Shown piece after piece: positions 1 through 9,866 of a DNA stretch of 56,601 bases (positions within the stretch are counted from its first letter, which is position 1; every line of letters starts with the position of its first letter). Location of the stretch: assembly GCA_947589495.1 (NCBI GenBank), contig CANQAK010000005.1:1-56601 (forward strand), in the 5' to 3' direction. The position numbers and the translations under genes are program-made. The notes under the pieces were generated by a model. The model was not told the DNA's origin and made no database searches. It was given only the letters and a program-made list of their open reading frames with translations. This DNA comes from an uncultured Bacilli bacterium. Lineage in GTDB: Bacteria > Bacillota_I > Bacilli_A > RF39 > UBA660.

Positions 1-257
1 ACATTTTGTATAAAAAGAAAAGCCTAATTTCAATAGAAATTAAACTTTTTTTATTTCTTCATCTGTCAAACTCGGGTTATAACATACAAAAAATAAAAAT
101 ACTATTTTGTTTAACATAAATTTTCCAAAAAAGATAAAAATAATACTAATGAATACTTTTTTCATATTCCTTGTTTTGTTTATAAAATAGTGATAGAATA
201 TTGTATTGAAATTTAATATATTATACTTTGTTGAATTTGTTGTAGATAGGAGGATTT
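1..257. other. Upstream intergenic stretch, no gene recognised
   Basis: No convincing coding region. A weak hairpin (TAATTTC, loop, GAAATTA) followed by a T run near 24-52 could be the terminator of a plus-strand gene that ends before the window. The stretch just before uvrB is AT-rich and must contain its promoter, but no pair of -35 and -10 boxes with good spacing stands out. The uvrB ribosome binding site, AGGAGG, lies at about 248-253. Confidence 0.4.
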
Positions 258-2210
258 ATGTTTAAATTAGTAAGTAATTATAAACCAAGTGGGGATCAAC
301 CAGAGGCAATTAAAGAATTAGTTGAAGGAATAAATAATAATAAAAAACATCAAGTTTTACTGGGTGCAACCGGTACTGGTAAAACTTTTACAATAGCTAA
401 TGTCATTAAAGAAGTTAATAAACCTACTCTAGTTCTTGCTCACAACAAAACTTTAGCAGGTCAACTTTATAGTGAGTTTAAAGAATTATTTCCAGAAAAT
501 CATGTTGAGTATTTTGTTTCCTATTATGATTACTACCAACCAGAAGCATATGTTCCATCAAGTGATACATATATTGAAAAAGATGCCTCTATTAATGATG
601 AAATAGATGAACTTAGACATAGCGCAACAAGTGCTTTAATTAACTACCGTGATGTAATTGTAGTAGCGTCTGTTTCATGTATATATGGTATTGGGGAAAA
701 AGATGAATATGAAAAAAATATGTTAGTTCTTAATATAGGAGATGAAACAAGTAGAAGTTATATTATTAATCATTTAGTTGATATGACATATGAAAGATGT
801 GATTTAGATTTTCACCGTGGAACATTTAGAGTTAGAGGAAATTCTATTGATATTATTCCAGTTAATGAAAAAGAATCAGGAATAAGAATTGAACTTGATG
901 GTGATATTGTTGAATCATTAACAGTATTTGATCCTTTAACGGGAGTTGTTAAAGAAGCAAAAAAAACTATTGTAATATCACCGGCATCTCACTTTGTTAC
1001 CAGTCCAGAAAAATTAGAAGAAGCTATTAAAAGAATTGAAAAAGAAAAAGAAGAAAGATTAAAATACTTTCATGAAAATGGCAAATTTATTGAAGAACAA
1101 AGATTAAGAGAAAGAGTTAATTATGATTTAGAAATGTTAAAAGAAACCGGATATTGTAACGGTGTAGAAAACTATTCAAGACACCTTGCTTTAAGGGGTG
1201 AAGGCGTTACACCAACCTGTTTAATTGATTTTATGCCTGAAGATTTTATGCTTGTAGTAGATGAATCTCATGTAACATTACCCCAAGTAAGAGGAATGTA
1301 TAATGGCGATAGAATGCGTAAACAAACTTTAGTAGACTATGGTTTTAGATTACCTAGTGCACTTGATAATAGACCTCTTAAATTTAATGAATTTGAAGAA
1401 AAAATTAACAATGTCATTTATGTATCCGCAACTCCAGGGGATTATGAATTAGAAAAATGTTCTCATGTAACTGAACAAATTATTCGTCCTACTGGACTTT
1501 TAGATCCACTTATTGAAGTTAGAAAAACTGAAGGACAAATTGATGATATAATTGGAGAAATAAATAAACGTATTGAATTAAATGAAAGAGTTTTAATTAC
1601 TACTTTAACGATCAGAATGAGTGAAGAATTAACTAATTATTTAAAAGAAATGAATATTAAAGTAGCATATTTACATAATGAAATTAAAACTTTAGAAAGA
1701 TTAAAAATAATTCACGATTTAAGATGTGGAATTTATGATGTTGTAGTAGGTATTAATCTTTTAAGAGAAGGAATAGATATTCCTGAAGTAAGTTTAATTT
1801 GTATTTTAGATGCTGATAAACAAGGATTTTTAAGAAGTGAAAGAAGTTTAATTCAAACAATTGGAAGATGTGCAAGAAACGCAAATGGTAAAGTAATTAT
1901 GTATGCTGATAATTACAGCGATGCTATGAATAAAGCAATTGAAGAAACTAAAAGAAGAAGAATTATTCAAGAAAAATACAATGAAGAACATAACATTACT
2001 CCTAAAACAATTAAAAAAGATATTAAAGATGTAATTAGTAATCAAATTAATACAGAAAGTAAAAAGAAAAAAGTTAGTAAAAAAGAAGCAATGGAAATGA
2101 TCCAAAAAATTGAAGAAGAAATGAGAGAAGCTGCTAAAAAATTAGATTTTGAAAGAGCAATGGAATTAAGAGATATTTTATTTGAACTTAAAGGAGATAT
2201 GAAAAAATGA
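258..2210 (+). CDS. uvrB: Excinuclease ABC subunit B
   Basis: UvrB is the damage-verifying DNA helicase-like subunit of UvrABC nucleotide excision repair; it takes damaged DNA from UvrA and recruits UvrC. The 650-residue length is normal. Walker A GATGTGKT is at residues 36-43, the strand-separating beta-hairpin motif [12 protein letters not shown] follows near 89-100, the helicase Walker B DESH is near 334, and a C-terminal UVR domain (UvrC contact) occupies about 612-647. The ATG is preceded by AGGAGG at good spacing. The stop overlaps the next gene's ATG by four bases (ATGA), so the two are translationally coupled. No uvrA is present in the window. The family assignment is certain. Confidence 0.98.
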   Translation: MFKLVSNYKPSGDQPEAIKELVEGINNNKKHQVLLGATGTGKTFTIANVIKEVNKPTLVLAHNKTLAGQLYSEFKELFPENHVEYFVSYYDYYQPEAYVPSSDTYIEKDASINDEIDELRHSATSALINYRDVIVVASVSCIYGIGEKDEYEKNMLVLNIGDETSRSYIINHLVDMTYERCDLDFHRGTFRVRGNSIDIIPVNEKESGIRIELDGDIVESLTVFDPLTGVVKEAKKTIVISPASHFVTSPEKLEEAIKRIEKEKEERLKYFHENGKFIEEQRLRERVNYDLEMLKETGYCNGVENYSRHLALRGEGVTPTCLIDFMPEDFMLVVDESHVTLPQVRGMYNGDRMRKQTLVDYGFRLPSALDNRPLKFNEFEEKINNVIYVSATPGDYELEKCSHVTEQIIRPTGLLDPLIEVRKTEGQIDDIIGEINKRIELNERVLITTLTIRMSEELTNYLKEMNIKVAYLHNEIKTLERLKIIHDLRCGIYDVVVGINLLREGIDIPEVSLICILDADKQGFLRSERSLIQTIGRCARNANGKVIMYADNYSDAMNKAIEETKRRRIIQEKYNEEHNITPKTIKKDIKDVISNQINTESKKKKVSKKEAMEMIQKIEEEMREAAKKLDFERAMELRDILFELKGDMKK

Positions 2211-2959
2211 AAGCACTTATAACGGGAGCATCTTCTGGTATTGGAAGAGATATGGCTAGATATTTAGCTAGTAAAAATATAGATTTAATTTTAGTAGCAA
2301 GAAGAAAAAATAAATTAGAAAGTTTGGCTAAAGAATTAAATGTCAATGTTAAAATAATTAGTATTGATTTAAGTATTGAAAAAAATGTTTATAAATTATA
2401 TGAAGATTGTAAAAATGAAAATATTGATATTTTAATTAATGATGCGGGTTTTGGCTTATTTGGAGATTTTACCAAAACTGATTTAGATACTGAATTAAAA
2501 ATGATTGATGTAAATATTAAAGCATATCATATCTTAACTAAACTTTTTTTAAAAGATTTTGTAAATAAAAATAAAGGTTATATATTAAATGTATGTTCTT
2601 CAGCAGGATTTATGGCGGGCCCTCATCTAAATACTTATTATGCTACTAAAAATTATATTACCAAATTAACTATGGCCATAAATGAAGAACTTCGTGAACA
2701 AAAAAGTAATGTTAAAATTTGTGCTCTATGTCCTGGACCAACAAATACTGAATTTAATAAAGTAGCACATGGTACATTTAGTATTAAAGAATCTAGTAGT
2801 GAATATGTTGCTAAATATGGAATAGATAATATGTTTAAAGGAAAAATGATTATTATTCCTACTCTAAGAATGAAATTAGGAATATTTGGTTTAAGATTTA
2901 TTCCATATCGTTTACAATTAATTATATCTTCATTTATTCAACATAGAAAAACTAAATAA
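2207..2959 (+). CDS. Short-chain dehydrogenase/reductase
   Basis: A classical SDR of 250 residues with an NAD(P)-binding Rossmann fold. The glycine motif TGASSGIG is at residues 6-13, the NDAG variant of NNAG near 78-81, and the catalytic set is Ser131, Tyr144 and Lys148 (YxxxK). The CPGPTNTEF stretch after the active site is typical of the DltE/YqjQ-like subgroup. It starts inside the uvrB stop (ATGA overlap), so it is probably in the uvrB transcript, although no functional link to DNA repair is known. The C-terminus is rich in hydrophobic and basic residues. The substrate cannot be told from sequence. Confidence 0.9.
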   Translation: MKALITGASSGIGRDMARYLASKNIDLILVARRKNKLESLAKELNVNVKIISIDLSIEKNVYKLYEDCKNENIDILINDAGFGLFGDFTKTDLDTELKMIDVNIKAYHILTKLFLKDFVNKNKGYILNVCSSAGFMAGPHLNTYYATKNYITKLTMAINEELREQKSNVKICALCPGPTNTEFNKVAHGTFSIKESSSEYVAKYGIDNMFKGKMIIIPTLRMKLGIFGLRFIPYRLQLIISSFIQHRKTK

Positions 2960-3001
2960 AAAAGTTATTATGAATTTTTATTTTCACAATAACTTTTTTT
3001 T
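2958..3001. terminator. Bidirectional terminator between SDR and cadA
   Basis: Stem AAAGTTATT / AATAACTTT with A-run before and T-run after, so it can work on both strands. It lies between the convergent SDR and P-type ATPase genes and overlaps the last codons of the ATPase. Confidence 0.8.
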
Positions 3002-5031
3002 AATATTCTTGTTGTATTTAATATTGTTAATAAAGTTACTCCAGTATCAGCAAAAACTGCTTGCCACATAGTTGCAATACCTATTGCACTTAGTATTAAT
3101 ACCAAAATTTTAACAGTAAATGCAAATATTAAATTTTGTTTAATTATTTTATCGGTTTTATGAGATATTTTTAATAATACCAATAAACTATTTAAATTAT
3201 CATTCATAATTACAACATCACTTGCTTCAATTGCAGAAGCACTTCCAATATTTCCCATAGAAATACCTACTTTAGCAATTCTTAATGCGGGAGCATCATT
3301 TACTCCATCTCCAACAAAAGCAACATTGCCATTATATTTTTTAATTTCTTTTTCTAAAAGATTAAATTTATCTTTAGGAAGTAATTCATAAGAAACATCT
3401 TTAATACCTACTTTTTTAGCAATATCTAAAGCAATACTTTTACTATCTCCCGTAAACATTTTAACATTAATACCCATGCTATTTAATTTTTCTATTGTTT
3501 CTTTAGCATTTTCTTTTATACCATCTATTAAGAGTAATTTAGAAATTATTTCATTATTAATACTTAGAAAAATTCCCGGAATATTATTTTCATAATTACA
3601 GAATTTGGCAGAACCAATTTTTATTTTATCATCATCTATTTTAAAACTAATACCATTACCTTCAATTTCTTTAAAATTTCTAACTTTAAATTTTTCTTTT
3701 ACTTTGCATAATTTTAAAATTGATTTAGCAATTGGATGATTAGATAATTCTTCTCCACTAACATAATATTTTAAAATCTCTTCTTTTTTATATTTATTAT
3801 TATAAATTTCTAAAGAATAATTTAAATTTTCATTATTAGTAATAGTACCTGTTTTATCAAATATAATTTCTTTGATAGTTCTAATGCCTTCAAGATAATC
3901 ACTACCTTTAATTAAAATTCCATTATTACTAGAAGCTCCAATACCTGAAAAATAAGCAAGAGGAACTGATATAGCAATAGCACAAGGACAAGAAACTACT
4001 AAAAATACTAAGGCTCTATATAAAGAATCACTAAAAGTTATACCAGGGACTAAAGGAAGAAGTAATGCGATTAAAATAGCTAATAATAAAATAATGGGAG
4101 TATATATTCTGGCTGCTTTAGATACAAATTTTTCTGTTTTAGCTTTTTTATCAGAAGCATTTTCTACTAAAGATAATATTTGAGCAACTGTACTATTTTC
4201 ATATAATTTAGTAACTTTCATAGTAATTAATCCATCAGTATTAATAGATCCTGAAAGTATTTCATCACCTACATTTACTTCAGATAAAATGCTTTCTCCA
4301 GTTAAGGCCTTTTTATCTAAAAGCCCATGACCTTCAATTACTTTACCATCTAATGGAACTTTTTCACCTTTTTTTATTACTATGATATCATTTATTTTTA
4401 CTTCAGTAGGATTTGTTCTTAACAAATCCCCATTAACTTTTAAATTAGCATATTCTGGTTTAATATCCATTAAATCTCCAATTGATTTTCGAGTATTATT
4501 AACTGCTAATCCTTCTAAAATTTTACCTATTTCATATAAAATAATAACCATTAATCCTTCATGAATATTATTAGTAAAATATGCACCAATACAGGAAATA
4601 GATACTAATAAATTTTCATCAATATTAAATCCTTTAATAAGCATAGTAATCGCTTTTTTTAATACTCTTTCCAATAATACTAAATAAGCAATTATAATTA
4701 AAATATTATGTATTAAAGAATTTTTTATAAATATTGATAATATAAAACAAATAATTCCTACTGCTAATCTAATAACATCAAATAACAATTTATTTTTATA
4801 TGTATTTTCATCTTGACTATATACTAATGTATCTGGTTCTACACTATGAACGATCTCTTTAACTAATTCTTTAACTCCATTTTTTAAAGGTGTTTCTATT
4901 ACTAAACTTAAATTAGCAAAATTAACACTGGCTTTATTAATATTTTCATTTTTATTTAAAGCATTTTCTATTTTTTTAGCACAATTAGCACAATCAAGAT
5001 TACTCAATTTAAATTTATATTTATAATTCAT
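2968..5031 (-). CDS. cadA: Heavy-metal P1B-type ATPase, Zn/Cd efflux (CadA/ZntA-like)
   Basis: A 687-residue membrane pump that uses ATP to expel soft divalent metals. The N-terminal heavy-metal-associated domain has Cys14 and Cys17 in a DCANCA motif, the form usual in Zn/Cd/Pb pumps. The membrane metal site CPC is near 348-350, the phosphorylation motif DKTGT near 392, the P1B marker HP in SNHPIAKS follows, and GDGVNDAP closes the ATP domain. The start overlaps the stop of the upstream SmtB-type repressor gene by 11 bp, which fits a metal-induced two-gene operon. Zinc or cadmium is preferred as substrate because of the repressor's zinc-type sensing site. Copper export is less likely. Confidence 0.93.
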   Translation of the reverse strand: MNYKYKFKLSNLDCANCAKKIENALNKNENINKASVNFANLSLVIETPLKNGVKELVKEIVHSVEPDTLVYSQDENTYKNKLLFDVIRLAVGIICFILSIFIKNSLIHNILIIIAYLVLLERVLKKAITMLIKGFNIDENLLVSISCIGAYFTNNIHEGLMVIILYEIGKILEGLAVNNTRKSIGDLMDIKPEYANLKVNGDLLRTNPTEVKINDIIVIKKGEKVPLDGKVIEGHGLLDKKALTGESILSEVNVGDEILSGSINTDGLITMKVTKLYENSTVAQILSLVENASDKKAKTEKFVSKAARIYTPIILLLAILIALLLPLVPGITFSDSLYRALVFLVVSCPCAIAISVPLAYFSGIGASSNNGILIKGSDYLEGIRTIKEIIFDKTGTITNNENLNYSLEIYNNKYKKEEILKYYVSGEELSNHPIAKSILKLCKVKEKFKVRNFKEIEGNGISFKIDDDKIKIGSAKFCNYENNIPGIFLSINNEIISKLLLIDGIKENAKETIEKLNSMGINVKMFTGDSKSIALDIAKKVGIKDVSYELLPKDKFNLLEKEIKKYNGNVAFVGDGVNDAPALRIAKVGISMGNIGSASAIEASDVVIMNDNLNSLLVLLKISHKTDKIIKQNLIFAFTVKILVLILSAIGIATMWQAVFADTGVTLLTILNTTRILKKSYCENKNS

Positions 5032-5314
5032 TTATATGTTCACATCCTAACAAAAATATTTTTTTTACATGATCATCAGACAAAGAATAAATAATACAAT
5101 TACCTTCTTTTCTATATTTAACTAACTTAGCTTGTTTTAAAATTCGTAACTGATGAGAAACTGCCGATTGACTAATATTAATTTTACTAGCAATATCACA
5201 AACACATAACTCATTTTGTAATAAAACATTAATTATTTTTATTCTAGTTGAATCTCCAAATATTTTAAATAACTCAGCAATATCTATTGTTAAATCATCA
5301 TCCAATAAATTCAA
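5021..5314 (-). CDS. ArsR/SmtB-family metal-sensing repressor (Zn/Cd type)
   Basis: A 97-residue winged-helix repressor that leaves its operator when it binds metal. The recognition region SQSAVSHQLRILK is clear. The C-terminal helix carries DDH, ten residues, H, two residues, E, which matches exactly the alpha5 zinc site (DxHx10HxxE) of SmtB and CzrA. A further Cys pair lies in ELCVCD, as in CadC or CmtR, so the specificity could be mixed. The start is TTG with GGGAG eight bases upstream; no in-frame ATG fits. It is the first gene of the cadA operon and sits just below a perfect palindromic operator. Confidence 0.92.
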   Translation of the reverse strand: MNLLDDDLTIDIAELFKIFGDSTRIKIINVLLQNELCVCDIASKINISQSAVSHQLRILKQAKLVKYRKEGNCIIYSLSDDHVKKIFLLGCEHINEL

Positions 5315-5330
5315 TTAAATCACTCCCATA

Positions 5331-5360
5331 TTTATATATGAATAGATGTTCATATATAAA
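5331..5360. promoter_or_regulatory. SmtB/CzrA-type operator, perfect 12-6-12 inverted repeat
   Basis: Arms TTTATATATGAA and TTCATATATAAA flank a 6-base centre. The core TATATGAA-N6-TTCATATA is the classical operator of zinc-sensing ArsR/SmtB repressors. It lies 17 bp before the repressor start, so the operon is very likely autoregulated. Confidence 0.9.
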
Positions 5361-5394
5361 TATATTAGCATACTTTATATTAAATGTCTACAAT

Positions 5395-5418
5395 AAAAAA
5401 ATGTGCTACTTACACATT
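5395..5418 (-). terminator. Terminator of proS
   Basis: On the minus strand the stem AATGTG / CACATT has a 7-base loop and is followed by a run of T. It overlaps the proS stop codon. Confidence 0.75.
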
Positions 5419-7114
5419 ATTTTAAATTTTCTTTAATATATTCTTTAACAAAAGTTACTGCTTCTTTAACTTGTTTTTCTTCAAAATCTTTTTTAGTTCT
5501 TAATTTTACTTCCACAATATCATTTTCTATTTTACTACCCACAGTAATACGAATTGGAATACCTATTAAATCCATATCTTTAAATTTAATTCCTACTCTT
5601 TCATCACGGTCATCAAGTAATACTTCAATTCCTAATTTAGTTAATTCATCATATATTTCGTTTGCTTTTTCACATGATTTTTCATCTTTAATATTAACAA
5701 TAACTATACATACTTGAAAAGGTGCAATATTTAGAGGTAAAATAATTCCATTTTCATCATTATTTTGTTCGATAATACTAGCTAAAATTCTACCCACACC
5801 AATTCCATAACTACCCATTATAACTGGTTTAGATAAATTTTTTTCATCAAGATAAGTTAACCCTAAGGCTTCAGAATATTTTGTACCTAATTTAAATAAA
5901 TTACCTATTTCTATACCTTTTTTAAAATATAATGAACCACCACATTTTGGACAAATATCATTTTCTTTGACATTAACAATATCCCCCACTACATCATATT
6001 TAAAATCTTTTAAATTAACGTTAATATAGTGTTTACCTTCAATATTTGCTCCACAGCAAAAATTCTTCATATTTAATATTTCTTTATCAATAACAATTTT
6101 CGTATTTAAATTGATAGGGCCAGTAAAACCTGCAACAGCATTACTTTTACTAATTAATTTATCAGTTGCAAAAGATATTTCATTAACCCCTAAAAGTTTA
6201 CAGGCCTTTGTTTCATTAAATTCTCTATCCCCTCTTATAAAGAAAACAACTAATTCTGAAGATACATTCATAAGTAATGCTTTTACTGTATCTTTAATGC
6301 TTATTTTTAAATAATCACAAACTTCTTCAATTGTTTTCTTATTTGGAGTATCAACTAATTCTAGTTTTTTTTCTTCTTGATTATTTTTTTCATTAGATAT
6401 AACTTCAGATACTTCAAGATTGGATGCATAATCACATTTATCACATAATACTAAACAATCTTCCCCTATATCAGTTACTGCTTGATATTCTTCAGATAAA
6501 CTTCCTCCCATAACACCAGTATCAGCTTTAACTATTTTATAATTTATTTGTAATCTATTATAGATATTGTTATAAGCATCTTTCATTTTATGATAAGATA
6601 AATCTAATCCTTCTTCATCTTTATCAAAAGAATAAGCATCTTTCATAATAAATTCTCTTACTCTAATTAAACCATATCTAGGTCTTGGTTCATCACGAAA
6701 TTTATCAGCTTGTTGGTATAAAGTAAAAGGTAAATCTTTATAACTTTTAACCATTGATTTTGCAGCAATTGTAAATAATTCTTCATGAGTTGGTCCTAAT
6801 ACATAAGGTTTATCAAATCTATCTTTTAAATTAAACATACTATTTCCTAGTAATTTAGTTCTACCACAAACTTCATAATATTCAGTAGGTATTAAACTAG
6901 GCATTAATAATTCTAAAGCTCCAGCATTATCCATTTCTTCTTTAACAATTTTTTTAATTTTATCTAATATTCTTAGTCCAAGAGGTAAATACATATAAAT
7001 ACCTGCACCAACTTTTTTAATCATTCCTGCTCTTACTAATAAATTACCACTTATACTTTCTTCATCTTTAGCATCTTCTCTTAAAGTATAAAAATAACTC
7101 CCTTTAAGTTTCAT
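5417..7114 (-). CDS. proS: Prolyl-tRNA synthetase (bacterial type)
   Basis: A class II aminoacyl-tRNA synthetase that charges tRNA-Pro. The 565-residue length is that of the bacterial form with an editing (INS) domain between motifs 2 and 3. Motif 1 lies in the LGLRILDKI region, motif 2 in RDEPRPRYGLIRVREF, and motif 3 around GSYGIGVGRILAS. A four-cysteine set (CDKCDYA and CPKCGGS) lies on either side of the editing insert and may bind a metal. The ATG has a good ribosome binding site (AGAGG). It is monocistronic, with its own terminator, between the metal operon and the dehydrogenase. Confidence 0.97.
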   Translation of the reverse strand: MKLKGSYFYTLREDAKDEESISGNLLVRAGMIKKVGAGIYMYLPLGLRILDKIKKIVKEEMDNAGALELLMPSLIPTEYYEVCGRTKLLGNSMFNLKDRFDKPYVLGPTHEELFTIAAKSMVKSYKDLPFTLYQQADKFRDEPRPRYGLIRVREFIMKDAYSFDKDEEGLDLSYHKMKDAYNNIYNRLQINYKIVKADTGVMGGSLSEEYQAVTDIGEDCLVLCDKCDYASNLEVSEVISNEKNNQEEKKLELVDTPNKKTIEEVCDYLKISIKDTVKALLMNVSSELVVFFIRGDREFNETKACKLLGVNEISFATDKLISKSNAVAGFTGPINLNTKIVIDKEILNMKNFCCGANIEGKHYINVNLKDFKYDVVGDIVNVKENDICPKCGGSLYFKKGIEIGNLFKLGTKYSEALGLTYLDEKNLSKPVIMGSYGIGVGRILASIIEQNNDENGIILPLNIAPFQVCIVIVNIKDEKSCEKANEIYDELTKLGIEVLLDDRDERVGIKFKDMDLIGIPIRITVGSKIENDIVEVKLRTKKDFEEKQVKEAVTFVKEYIKENLK

Positions 7115-7181
7115 ATTACTTGCCTCTTTTCTAATACATATTATAATCTACAAAATGTTTTAAGTCTAGTTAAATGATATT

Positions 7182-7206
7182 AAAAAACACACCACTACAG
7201 TGTGTT
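7182..7206 (-). terminator. Terminator of the zinc dehydrogenase gene
   Basis: Stem AACACAC / GTGTGTT with a 7-base loop, followed on the minus strand by a T run. It lies just after the stop at 7210. Confidence 0.8.
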
Positions 7207-7209
7207 AAA

Positions 7210-8223
7210 TTATTTATTTGGATCTACTAAAATTTTAATTGAATCAGATTCTCCACTATAAAGTTCTTCATAAGACTTTCCTACTTCTTCTAAACTTACT
7301 GTTTTAGAAACAAATTTTAATACTTCTACTTCTTTATTAGCTATCATACTAATACATTTAGCAAATTCTGCTTTAGTATAAGCAATTGCTCCAATAACAG
7401 TTATCTCTTTCATAACTGTTTCTATAGTAGCTAAATTTATCGGTGTCATTGAAACACCAACAAGTATTACTGTACCTCCAGCTTTCACTAAAGACATAGC
7501 ACTGTTAACTGCTGGAGTATTTCCACAACATTCTATAACTTTATCAAATTTACTGTTATAATCAGCCATAACTTTTTCATCTTTAGCATCAATCCATTCA
7601 TCAGCAACCCCTAAACTGACAGCTTTTTCTCCCCGTCTTTCATTAGTTTCTGATACAACTACTTTACTAGCACCACTTCTTTTCGCAAACATAGCAGATA
7701 CTAAACCAATAATACCTCCACCAATTACTAAGACATTATCGCCAACATCAATATTAGCTAAATTAATTGCATGATAACCAACTGCAGTTGGTTCTACTAA
7801 AGCTCCTTCTTCATAACTCATATTATCTGGTAATTTTAAAACCATATCACTACGAACTTTAAGTTGTGGCGCAAGCCCTCCCGGATTATCTAAAGAAAGC
7901 CCACTTGCATGTAACCATGTATCATGACAATAATGAATATTACCAGTTAAACACGCCTCACATTCACCACAAGGTGAAATTGGTAACGCTGTTACTCTAT
8001 CTCCTACTTTTAAATCTTCTCTTCCACCATTATCTAAAACTTCTCCAGCATATTCATGTCCCATAACCAAACCAACAGGTTGTCCTAACTCCCAATAATG
8101 AATATCTGAACCACAAATACCCGTTTTCTTAACTTTAATTAATACTTTTCCTTCTTCTTTTTCTGGTTCATTTATTTCTTTAATTTCAAATTCTTTTTTT
8201 CCTTTAATTGCTACACTTTTCAT
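7210..8223 (-). CDS. Zinc-dependent medium-chain alcohol/polyol dehydrogenase
   Basis: A 337-residue MDR-family NAD(P)-dependent dehydrogenase. The catalytic zinc ligands are seen in CGSDIHYWELG and GHEYAGEV. The structural zinc cysteines are in CGECEACLTGNIHYC, and the Rossmann motif GGGIIG is near residue 170. CGSDIHYW is typical of sorbitol/xylitol and butanediol dehydrogenases, so a polyol or acetoin/butanediol is the likely substrate, but the exact one cannot be read. The gene stands alone, with an AAGGAGG ribosome binding site, a TGGTATAAT extended -10 upstream and its own terminator. Confidence 0.92.
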   Translation of the reverse strand: MKSVAIKGKKEFEIKEINEPEKEEGKVLIKVKKTGICGSDIHYWELGQPVGLVMGHEYAGEVLDNGGREDLKVGDRVTALPISPCGECEACLTGNIHYCHDTWLHASGLSLDNPGGLAPQLKVRSDMVLKLPDNMSYEEGALVEPTAVGYHAINLANIDVGDNVLVIGGGIIGLVSAMFAKRSGASKVVVSETNERRGEKAVSLGVADEWIDAKDEKVMADYNSKFDKVIECCGNTPAVNSAMSLVKAGGTVILVGVSMTPINLATIETVMKEITVIGAIAYTKAEFAKCISMIANKEVEVLKFVSKTVSLEEVGKSYEELYSGESDSIKILVDPNK

Positions 8224-8240
8224 AAATCCTCCTTATTCTT

Positions 8241-8269
8241 ATTATACCAAACAAATTCTTTATTATAAA
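8241..8269 (-). promoter_or_regulatory. Promoter of the zinc dehydrogenase gene
   Basis: On the minus strand TATAAT (8241-8246) is preceded by TGG, giving an extended -10, and by a weak TTTATA -35 at 17-bp spacing. It lies about 18 bp before the start codon. Confidence 0.6.
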
Positions 8270-8291
8270 TTAATTTACAAAATTTTGACAT

Positions 8292-9482
8292 TTATTTATA
8301 CATAATATCTATATCAACATCTCCATTAATTCCATCGATATGTCCATTATTGCAAAGTTGCCATATTTGATAATCACCTTCATAATTAGTTTTAGATGTA
8401 TAATGAGCAAGCCAAACAGGAAATTCTTTTTTATTTGTCCAAATAGTTTCTAAATAAAATTTACTACTATAAAGCATTCCTTCATAACCTTTTTTCTTAA
8501 TTCTATCCATAAAATTATCAGCAATTTCATTTATTTCATGAAAACTAATTTTATAACTATTCCATTTTGTCCAATTTTCCCAATCAAATACTATTGGTAA
8601 ATCTATTTTTTTACCATCTAACTTTTTAATAACCCAATTAGCTTGTTTAATAGCTTCCTTCGAACTAGTTGCTATACTATAAAGATATACTCCTACTTTA
8701 AGTCCAGCTTTTTTAGCATTCTCATAATTTTGTTCAAAATATGCATCCATACTTAAATCCCCTAAGGCTTCTTTTTGGACACCTATTCTCATCATTACAA
8801 AGGAAGCCCCGGCATTCTTTACCTTTTCAAAATCAATATTTTCTTGCCATTTAGATACATCAATTCCAAATTCATTATTATCTGTTTTATATTCATTTAT
8901 TACATCTGCAAATTCTTTTTTAGGTGCTTCTTCAGGCGTACTAGGTTTTGAATTATTATCTTTTTTTGGTTTTTCAATAACATTAACGGTCACATTAACT
9001 TCTTTTTTATTATTACTACTATCACTTAAAGTATATAAAAGTTTATAAGTCCCAGCTTTATTTAAATCATATTCTCCAGTGATTTCACATTTAACATCCC
9101 CCGTATAATTATCGCCATAAGTAATTAAGTTACATAAGTCCCCTTCATAACCTACATACACCGTTTTATTTGTACCACTAAAAACTTTAGGCATTTCTCC
9201 GTCAATCACATTCAACACATAATTATAAACATAATTTTTTTTATCTTTTTTAAAATATACTTTTAATTTTTTTTCTCCTAAACTATTTGTATCAATTTTA
9301 TAATTTTCACTAATTACTTTAACATCACTTTGAAGAGTCATAATATCTTTTAAATAAGTATCACTATAAACAGGAACACTATTAACTATAATACTAATAT
9401 TATCATTTGTTTTATCTTCATAAGTTTTTCCTTCACAACCAGTAATAATTAAACTTGCTAACAAAATAAAAATCCATTTCAT
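8292..9482 (-). CDS. GH25 lysozyme-like lipoprotein with Ig-like domain
   Basis: A surface muramidase. The start at 9482 is preferred over a codon at 9509 because GAGG precedes it and it gives a clean lipoprotein signal MKWIFILLASLIITGCEG, with the lipobox Cys near residue 16. An Ig-like bacterial domain of the DUF5011 type (KAGTYKLLYTLSDSSNNKK) follows at about 120-170, then a charged linker. The C-terminal half is GH25: FGIDVSKWQ, then the catalytic acid pair in PIVFDWENW, and the end DVDIDIMYK. The protein should be lipid-anchored and cut peptidoglycan, for cell wall remodelling or attack on neighbours. Confidence 0.9.
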   Translation of the reverse strand: MKWIFILLASLIITGCEGKTYEDKTNDNISIIVNSVPVYSDTYLKDIMTLQSDVKVISENYKIDTNSLGEKKLKVYFKKDKKNYVYNYVLNVIDGEMPKVFSGTNKTVYVGYEGDLCNLITYGDNYTGDVKCEITGEYDLNKAGTYKLLYTLSDSSNNKKEVNVTVNVIEKPKKDNNSKPSTPEEAPKKEFADVINEYKTDNNEFGIDVSKWQENIDFEKVKNAGASFVMMRIGVQKEALGDLSMDAYFEQNYENAKKAGLKVGVYLYSIATSSKEAIKQANWVIKKLDGKKIDLPIVFDWENWTKWNSYKISFHEINEIADNFMDRIKKKGYEGMLYSSKFYLETIWTNKKEFPVWLAHYTSKTNYEGDYQIWQLCNNGHIDGINGDVDIDIMYK

Positions 9483-9550
9483 AAAAAACCTCACAAAAAG
9501 ATTATACAATAAAATTATATGTACACCAATAAATTTTTAATATTATGCAC

Positions 9551-9578
9551 AAAAAAAGATGTTTAATAACTAAACACC
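9551..9578 (-). terminator. Terminator of the three-gene helical-protein operon
   Basis: On the minus strand stem GGTGTTTA / TAAACATC (one G-T pair) is followed by seven Ts, directly after the stop at 9579. Confidence 0.75.
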
Positions 9579-9866
9579 TTATAAATATTCAACAACTTTA
9601 ATATTTTTTTGAAGCTTCTCAATTAAATCCTCTGGTTCATATTTAGAAAACACTTCGACAAAATTACTATGATCCATTAAAAACATATCATAATATTCTA
9701 AGAAAATTTGTTGATAATTAGTTACTCCTAGTTCTTTTAAATAATCAATATTTGCACTTACTAATTTTTTGCTTTTTTTAATAGCATCAATTAATTTTTT
9801 AGGAGAATTATTTAAAAATTCAGCAATCTCTTCTTTATTAAAATCATATTTTTCTAAAAATTTCAT
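9579..9866 (-). CDS. Small helical protein of unknown function
   Basis: A 95-residue soluble protein with no signal peptide or membrane segment. I do not recognise a family. It opens with KYDFNKEEIAEFLNNSP, which resembles the start of the upstream protein (LFNFSEEERRRA) and an internal segment of the gene before that (KFDFNEDERREA). It looks like a run of short helical hairpins of the pattern 'aromatic-D/N-F, two acidic residues, then a helix', followed by a second hairpin near LKELGVTNYQQIF. It overlaps the upstream gene by four bases (ATGA), so the two are coupled. Confidence 0.65.
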   Translation of the reverse strand: MKFLEKYDFNKEEIAEFLNNSPKKLIDAIKKSKKLVSANIDYLKELGVTNYQQIFLEYYDMFLMDHSNFVEVFSKYEPEDLIEKLQKNIKVVEYL

